A DNA stretch of 64,000 bases from Streptomyces sp. NBC_00224 (GTDB lineage Bacteria; Actinomycetota; Actinomycetes; Streptomycetales; Streptomycetaceae), in NCBI RefSeq assembly GCF_041435195.1, contig NZ_CP108106.1, positions 1,364,001 to 1,428,000 of the forward strand. The letters run 5' to 3'. Under the pieces are notes generated by a model that was not told where the DNA came from, made no database searches, and saw only the letters and a list, made by a program, of their open reading frames with translations. Shown here piece after piece: positions 58,523-64,000 of the stretch. Both the position numbers and the translations under genes were made by a program. Position 1 is the stretch's first letter. Each line of letters starts with the position of its first letter.

Positions 58523-59827
58523 TCACGCGGGCACCGTCACCGTGTCCTCGGCGTCGTCGCGGTGGGCGGCGAACGCGAGCAGGTTGGTGTGCAGGGCGGC
58601 GCGCAGCTCGTCCACCTGCTCGTGGGTGAAGCACCCGGCGCTGTAGGGCAGTTCGATGCCGAGCCGACCGTCGAAGGAGACCACGCACGCCATCACGGGG
58701 CCGCGCCCGGCCTCGGGGAAGTAGTGCTCGCGGGCCGGGGCGAGGCGTACGTCGGTGACCTCCAGACCGTCCGGGGTCACCGGGCCCGAGACGCGGCCCA
58801 TGTTGGTGACGATCACGCTGGTGGCGAGGAGCGCGGGGTGCTGCGGGACCTTCGGCAGCAGGTGCAGTTCCTGGAGGAAGTCGCCCCGCTCGATGGCCGC
58901 GTGCAGATTCTCGGTGACCTGGCGGGCCAGGGTCAGCGGGTCGGCGTCGTGCGCCACTTCGAGCACGTCCAGGCAGGAGGTGACGGCGGGCACCATCACT
59001 TCGCGGTCCAGCGGCGGCGTGAGCCGGGAGCGCAGGTCCACCGGGGAGAGACAGCCGAGGGTGCGCGCCCCGGGCTCGCCGCCGAGGCGGTGGCGGACGG
59101 CGGTCAGGGCGGCTGAGGCGATCAGGCCGTGCACGGACACGCCCTCGGCCTTGGCGAAGCGCAGCAACCGCGCGGTGTCGTCGGGCTCCAACAGCACGCG
59201 CTGTACGGCGAGTTCGGGCTGCCCGGGTTCACGCTCGGTGCCCACGGCCTCGTACGGCAGGCAGACGACGGGGGCCTGCCGGGTCCGCTCGACGCGGCGC
59301 GCGAGATACTCCTCGGCCTCCTGCGCGGAGACGGGCGGCAGCAGTTCGGAGATGGGGCTCGGCCACTGTTCGCCGTACTCCGCGGCGCCGTCGGGGAGTT
59401 CACCGGCAAGCGCGGTGTAGGCGTCCCACAGGGCGTTCTGGAGGGCGATGGCGCTGTGGCCGTCGGTGATGGTGTGGTCGACGCTGAGCATCACGGTGTG
59501 CTCGTCGCCGCCCCGCAGCAGCACGGCCCGCACCAGCGGACCGCCGACCGGCAGCGGGGTGTTGAACTCCTCGGTGAAGGAGTCGGGCCCGCCGTCGCGC
59601 ACCAGCAGCCTCGGCAGTTCGTCCGCCGCCATCGGCTGGAGCACATGGGCCCCGTCCTCGACGGCGATCCGGCAGCGCAGCGAGGGGTGCTCGGCGACCT
59701 TGGCGGCGAACGCCGCGGCGAACAGCTCCTCGTCGAGGTCGCCGCGCACGGTGCAGGAGAGCACGGCACGGCTCCGCTGCGCCACGTAGATCGTTTCGAC
59801 CGGGCATAACTTGCGCTGCATCCCCAT
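58523..59827 (-). CDS. Condensation/PapA5-like acyltransferase
   Basis: 434 residues from ATG 59827 (an MGMQRKLCPVETIYV start). It has the chloramphenicol-acetyltransferase/condensation fold. The catalytic motif appears as VDHTITDGHSA (HxxxDG; the usual first His of HHxxxDG is Asp), and LGCLSPVDLRSRL, a PapA5-like structural block, follows. PapA-type enzymes transfer acyl groups from a carrier protein onto an alcohol or amine. It is divergent from the NRPS gene 0.8 kb away and may acylate its product (inference). Confidence 0.75.
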   Translation of the reverse strand: MGMQRKLCPVETIYVAQRSRAVLSCTVRGDLDEELFAAAFAAKVAEHPSLRCRIAVEDGAHVLQPMAADELPRLLVRDGGPDSFTEEFNTPLPVGGPLVRAVLLRGGDEHTVMLSVDHTITDGHSAIALQNALWDAYTALAGELPDGAAEYGEQWPSPISELLPPVSAQEAEEYLARRVERTRQAPVVCLPYEAVGTEREPGQPELAVQRVLLEPDDTARLLRFAKAEGVSVHGLIASAALTAVRHRLGGEPGARTLGCLSPVDLRSRLTPPLDREVMVPAVTSCLDVLEVAHDADPLTLARQVTENLHAAIERGDFLQELHLLPKVPQHPALLATSVIVTNMGRVSGPVTPDGLEVTDVRLAPAREHYFPEAGRGPVMACVVSFDGRLGIELPYSAGCFTHEQVDELRAALHTNLLAFAAHRDDAEDTVTVPA

Positions 59828-60640
59828 TGCCTTTCAGTTTCCCTTACCCGGCACTGCGCCGGTCCGGCCGCGTCCTGCCCCATGCACACGCTCCGCCTTG
59901 CCGCGCGAGCGGCCCTTTTCGGGGTTCGCGCGTTGAGCCCTGGCCGTATTGGCCGATGCATGGATCCCGAATCGCGCTTCAGTGAAGCGGCAATTCCATT
60001 CTCCCGCAAGGGTTTCAAGGAGGCTTGTGCAGTGACCTATCCCTCAGACCCTCCGGCACGCGGCCCGCTTCCGCAGCCGGGGAATCCCCAGGGTGCCCCG
60101 AACGCCGACCGGAGCGCAGCCCTCTCCTTCGCCGCGCAACCGGATTTGGCTCAACATCGGCGCTCGGCCGACCCCGTGGATCGCTCGTATACAGCGCTTT
60201 CCCCAAGGGGGCACTTGCCAGCAGCACGATTTTTTAACAGGCCATGGCTTGTTCATTGACGCGAACTGAACTTCGAAAGCTGGCCAAATTCATGCGGCCG
60301 TGCACATGACACCTGACAGGGTGAACCCCGTAATCCAAGGGGTTTTGACCCTCCGTCGGGGACACGCCCGGGAGGATGATCCTCTTGACCCGCCGACTTA
60401 CCCTCATGCAGGGTTGCTGTTCCGAGGAAGGCTGCGCCCCGTCACGGCACTGCCGGCTCTCACCAAAGTTCCGCCCCCGCAGCGGCATTTCGGCGATGCA
60501 TTCCTCGCTTCCGTCCCCATGCAAATTCCGCTCACTCGGTGGGCGGATCGCACACGCCTGCCCAACGGCTTCCCAGCGAGGGCCCGCGGGTTCTTTCTGC
60601 GTGCCGAGAATTTCAAAGACGCCTAATGAGGGTTGGTGCC
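59828..60640. other. Long leader region of the NRPS gene
   Basis: 813 bases between divergent starts, with base composition less GC-rich than its neighbours, mainly from 60190 to 60400. It holds the small frame at 60032 and otherwise no clear gene. Likely promoters and regulatory sites of the NRPS and of the acyltransferase gene are here, but none could be read with confidence. Confidence 0.5.
60032..60259 (+). CDS. Small hypothetical protein before the NRPS gene
   Basis: 75 residues from GTG 60032, with a very good AAGGAGG at 60017-60023. The start VTYPSDPPARGPLPQPGNPQ is Pro-rich; the rest is without clear structure. Good ribosome binding but no family. It could be a truncated gene or a leader peptide. 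Confidence 0.4.
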   Translation: MTYPSDPPARGPLPQPGNPQGAPNADRSAALSFAAQPDLAQHRRSADPVDRSYTALSPRGHLPAARFFNRPWLVH

Positions 60641-63600
60641 ATGTCTGTCCAGGAGGACACCAGTAGCCCGCTGACCGGAGCCCAGCAGGGACTCTGGTTC
60701 GCCCAGCGGCTCGACCCCGCGAACGCCGCCTACAACACCGCCGAGTACGTGGAGATCCACGGGCCCGTGGACACCGCGCTGTTCGAGACCGCGCTGCGCC
60801 GCACCGTCGGCGAGGCGCAGACCTTCGCGCTGCGGTTCACCGACACCGCCGACGGCCCCCGCTCCGCGCCGGCCGCGGGTGACGACTGGCCGCTGCGACT
60901 GGTGGACGTCAGCGGCGAGGCGGACCCGCGCGCGGCGGCCGAGGCATGGATACGCGCCGACATGGCGACGGCGGCCGACCTCTCCGAGGGGCCGCTGTTC
61001 ACCCACGCCCTCTTCACCGTGGCCCCCGACCGCTTCTTCTGGTTCCTGCGGGCCCACCACATCCTCCTCGACGGCTACAGCTACAAGCTGGTCGCCCGGC
61101 GCCTGTCCGAGGTCTACGCGGCGCTCGCGGCCGGCCGCGAGGTGCCCGAGAGCACCTTCGCCCCGGTGAGCCGACTGCTCGACGAGGAGACGGCCTACCG
61201 GGCCTCGGACCGCTTCGTACGCGACCGCGCCTACTGGACCGGCCGGTTCGCCGACTCCCCCGGCGCCACCGGACTCACCGAGGCCGTCGCACCGCCCGCC
61301 GCCTCCTTCCTGCGCCGGACGTCCCTGCTCTCCGCGGCCGACACCGAGCGGCTGTCCACCGCGGCCGCGCGCCTGGGCGGAGCGCGCAACGACCTCGTCG
61401 TCGCGGCCGTCGCCGCCTATCTGCACCGGGTCACCGCACAGCACGACATCGTGCTCGGTCTGCCCACCATGAGCCGGCTCGGCTCCACCGCCCTGCGCAC
61501 GCCCGGCACCGCGTCCAACATCCTGCCGCTGCGCCTCGCCGTCACCCCCGCCACCACGGCCGGTGAGCTGGTCGGGGCCGTCGCCGCGGAGTTACGCGAC
61601 GTCCGCAGGCACCAGCAGTACCGGGCCGAGGACCTGCGCCGCGACCTCAAACTCATCGGCGGGGCACGGCGGTTGTACGGGCCGGTCGTCAACCTCGTCC
61701 CGTTCGACGAGGAGCCGCCCTTCGGCGGCCACCGCACCACCTCGCACCACCTGTCCGGCGGCGCCGTCGAGGACCTCCAGATCAGCGTGCGGCCCGGCGC
61801 GGGCGGCGAAGGGCTGTGGATCGCCTTCGACGCCAACCCGGCCCTGTACACCGAGGCCGAACTGGAGGACCACCAGCAGCGGTTGCTGCTCCTGCTCGAC
61901 CAGCTCGCCGAGGCCGACGCCACCCTGCCGCTCGCCCGCACGAGCCTGCTGCACCCCGGCGAGACACCGTCGTACGCCCCCGCCGAGGCCGCGCGCACCG
62001 CGCCCGACGCCGTCCTGCCCACCCGTTTCGAGGCCCAGGCCGCCCGCACCCCGCACGCCGTCGCCGTCACGTACGAGGGCGCCTCGCTGACCTACGCGGA
62101 GCTCAACGCCCGCGCCAACCGGATCGCCCGACTGCTGGTCGAGCGCGGCGCGGGACCGGGCAGGGTGGTTGCCCTGGCGCTGCCCCGCTCACTGGAGCTC
62201 GTCGTCTCCCTGCTCGCCGTGGTCAAGTCCGGCGCCGCGTATCTGCCGCTGGACCCCGGCTACCCGGCCGAGCGCATCCGCGCGGTGGCCGCCGACGCCT
62301 CGCCCGCGCTGCTCGTCACCGACGCGGCCACCGCTGCGACGCTTCCCGAGACCGGCGCCGCCGCCGTGGCCGTCGGGGACCCGGCCGTCGAGCGCGACCT
62401 GGCCGCGCGCCCGGACACCGACCTCACCGACGCCGACCGCCCCGCGCCGCTCACCCCGGGCGACCCCGCGTACATCATCCACACCTCGGGCTCCACCGGG
62501 CGCCCCAAGGGCGTGGTCATCCCGCACTCCAACGTCGTGCGGCTCTTCGAGACGTCCGCCGCGCACTTCGCCTTCGGCCCGGACGACGTGTGGACGCTCT
62601 TCCACTCGTACGCCTTCGACTTCTCCGTCTGGGAGTTCTGGGGGCCGCTGCTGCACGGCGGCCGGCTCGTCGTCGTCCCGTACGACACCAGCCGCTCCCC
62701 GCGCGACTTCCTGCGGCTGCTGCGGCGCGAGGGCGTCACCGTCCTCAACCAGACGCCCTCCGCCTTCCAGCAGCTCGTCCAGGCCGACCAGGAGGCCGGT
62801 GACGAGGACGGCCCACTCGCCCTGCGGTACGTGGTGTTCGGCGGCGAGGCCCTGGAGCCCGCGCATCTGCGCCCCTGGCTGGAGCGGCACGGCGACGAGT
62901 CGCCCGCCCTCGTCAACATGTACGGCATCACCGAGACCACCGTGCACGTCACCCACCAGCGCGTCACCCGCGAGCTGATCGAGGACCCGCGCGCCCGCAG
63001 CGTCATCGGCACCGCGCTCCCGGACCTTCGGGTGTACGTCCTCGACCACTGCCTCCAGCCGGTTCCGCCCGGTCGGGTGGGCGAGATGTACGTGGCGGGC
63101 CCCGGTCTCGCCCTCGGCTACCTCGACCGCCCCGAGCTGACCGCCGAGCGGTTCGTCGCCGACCCCTTCGGCGCGCCCGGCGAGCGGATGTACCGCACCG
63201 GCGACCTGGCCCGGCGCGCGGCCGACGGCACCCTGGAGTACGCGGGCCGCTCCGACCAGCAGGTGAAGATCCGCGGCTTCCGGATCGAGCCCGGCGAGAT
63301 CGAGGCCGCGCTCGTCGGCCACCCGGGCGTGGCCCGGGCCGCCGTGGTGACCCGGGAGACGGAGGGAGCGGCCGACCGGATCCTCGTGGCGTACGCGGTC
63401 CCCGCCCCCGGATCGCGTCCGGAACCGGCCGAACTGCGTCGCCATCTGGCCGAGTCGCTGCCCGAGCACATGGTGCCCAGCGCGTGCGTGGTCCTGGACG
63501 CGCTGCCCCTGACGGCCAACGGCAAGCTGGACGGCAAGGCCCTGCCCGCCCCCGACTTCGCCGCCGCGGCCACCGGCCGCGCCCCGGCCACCGGGTCCCA

Positions 63601-64000
63601 GGCGCTGGTGTGCCGCCTCTACGAGGAGCTGCTGCGGCTGCCGGAGGGGACGGTCGGCGCCGACGACAACTTCTTCGACCTCGGCGGGCACTCGCTGCTC
63701 GCCACCCGGCTGATGACCCGGCTTCGCGCGGCCACCGGCGCCGAGGTGTCGATGGCCGTCTTCTTCGCCCTGCCGACCCCGGCGGCGCTCGCCACCCACG
63801 TCACGTCCGACGGCGGACGACCGGCCCGGCCGACGCTGGTCCGGGCCGAGCGGCCGGACCCGGTGCCGCTCTCCGCCACCCAGCAGAGCATGTGGTTCCT
63901 CAACCAGCTGGACGGGGCGGCCGCCACGTACAACATTCCGCTGGTGGTCCCGCTGGAGCGGGAGATCGACGTGGACGCCCTGCGGGCGGCCCTGGCCGAT
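60641..64000 (+). CDS. Non-ribosomal peptide synthetase, first module C-A(Thr)-T, then C (partial)
   Basis: 1120 codons are visible from ATG 60641 (GAGGG upstream), and the gene runs off the window. C domain (about 10-430): [18 protein letters not shown] and the active HHILLDG (139-145). A domain (about 465-975): [14 protein letters not shown] (from 611), AFDFSVWE (D660), [11 protein letters not shown] and the Lys in [10 protein letters not shown] domain: [14 protein letters not shown] with the pantetheine Ser at 1018. A second C domain starts [15 protein letters not shown]. The ten-residue specificity code reads D-F-W-N-V-G-M-V-H-K, one change from the threonine code. A starter C domain implies that an acyl or aryl group is joined to Thr. 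Confidence 0.93.
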   Translation, partial: MSVQEDTSSPLTGAQQGLWFAQRLDPANAAYNTAEYVEIHGPVDTALFETALRRTVGEAQTFALRFTDTADGPRSAPAAGDDWPLRLVDVSGEADPRAAAEAWIRADMATAADLSEGPLFTHALFTVAPDRFFWFLRAHHILLDGYSYKLVARRLSEVYAALAAGREVPESTFAPVSRLLDEETAYRASDRFVRDRAYWTGRFADSPGATGLTEAVAPPAASFLRRTSLLSAADTERLSTAAARLGGARNDLVVAAVAAYLHRVTAQHDIVLGLPTMSRLGSTALRTPGTASNILPLRLAVTPATTAGELVGAVAAELRDVRRHQQYRAEDLRRDLKLIGGARRLYGPVVNLVPFDEEPPFGGHRTTSHHLSGGAVEDLQISVRPGAGGEGLWIAFDANPALYTEAELEDHQQRLLLLLDQLAEADATLPLARTSLLHPGETPSYAPAEAARTAPDAVLPTRFEAQAARTPHAVAVTYEGASLTYAELNARANRIARLLVERGAGPGRVVALALPRSLELVVSLLAVVKSGAAYLPLDPGYPAERIRAVAADASPALLVTDAATAATLPETGAAAVAVGDPAVERDLAARPDTDLTDADRPAPLTPGDPAYIIHTSGSTGRPKGVVIPHSNVVRLFETSAAHFAFGPDDVWTLFHSYAFDFSVWEFWGPLLHGGRLVVVPYDTSRSPRDFLRLLRREGVTVLNQTPSAFQQLVQADQEAGDEDGPLALRYVVFGGEALEPAHLRPWLERHGDESPALVNMYGITETTVHVTHQRVTRELIEDPRARSVIGTALPDLRVYVLDHCLQPVPPGRVGEMYVAGPGLALGYLDRPELTAERFVADPFGAPGERMYRTGDLARRAADGTLEYAGRSDQQVKIRGFRIEPGEIEAALVGHPGVARAAVVTRETEGAADRILVAYAVPAPGSRPEPAELRRHLAESLPEHMVPSACVVLDALPLTANGKLDGKALPAPDFAAAATGRAPATGSQALVCRLYEELLRLPEGTVGADDNFFDLGGHSLLATRLMTRLRAATGAEVSMAVFFALPTPAALATHVTSDGGRPARPTLVRAERPDPVPLSATQQSMWFLNQLDGAAATYNIPLVVPLEREIDVDALRAALAD

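Noticed and set aside
1..64000. Insertion sequences, phage genes, attachment sites, CRISPR arrays
   Set aside because: No transposase, integrase, terminal inverted repeats around a gene or direct repeats at a tRNA end were seen; the tRNA-fMet has no integrase next to it.

Overview
The window is high-GC actinobacterial DNA, almost certainly from a Streptomyces chromosome. The evidence is third-position G/C codon use, frequent GTG/TTG starts, 4-8 bp stop/start overlaps, and families such as the gvpOAFGYZJLSK gas-vesicle cluster, WhiB, DUF1876, an F420-type LLM oxidoreductase and a chitinase with the Streptomyces-style 12-bp promoter repeats. There is one RNA gene, an initiator tRNA. No IS element, prophage, CRISPR array or attachment site was seen. 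Product names come from reading motifs and family resemblance; no database search was run.

Left third (1-25 kb): an almost complete gas-vesicle operon (gvpO tail to gvpK) runs into a cation-efflux gene. Next come small stress-type genes, an AI-2E-family permease, and a compact six-gene Mrp/Mbh-like cation/proton antiporter operon with no large MrpA subunit. A stretch of single-gene units follows: LLM oxidoreductase, MFS/TetR pair, alpha/beta hydrolase, GNAT, IclR, Zn-finger UBP, cupin, secreted GH18 chitinase, VWA, a lone GcvH, a pyridoxamine-phosphate-oxidase-like gene and a free-standing trpF.

Middle (25-42 kb): a secreted GH29 fucosidase with a readable promoter, tRNA-fMet, a dienelactone hydrolase and a secreted protein. 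The most interesting block follows. It is an ATGA-coupled pair resembling CreE/CreD, the L-aspartate N-oxygenase and nitrosuccinate lyase that make nitrous acid. Divergent to it is a maleate-isomerase/arylmalonate-decarboxylase-fold protein without its catalytic cysteines. Two HxlR/oxidoreductase redox modules and a lectin come next. Then follows a second small amino-acid module: an ATP-grasp protein that seems to have lost its ATP-clamping segment, an atypical carbamoyltransferase, and an SbnB/ornithine-cyclodeaminase-like enzyme. The two modules could together supply unusual nitrogen building blocks, but that link is inference.

Right third (42-64 kb): a membrane PP2C phosphatase, a glycosyltransferase and an island of secreted or surface proteins (collagen-like, lamin-tail, FGLLP-type membrane protein, two serine proteases, phosphodiester glycosidase). 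Also here are a histone-like winged-helix protein, a WhiB regulator, a channel-like membrane protein, an ECF sigma factor and a PapA/condensation-type acyltransferase. After an 800-bp leader the window ends inside an NRPS gene. Its first module is C-A-T, with a specificity code readable as threonine, followed by the start of a second C domain. Several decayed genes are scattered through the window: a PfpI fragment, a frameshifted peptidoglycan-binding protein, a deleted DUF1275 gene and probably the ATP-grasp gene.
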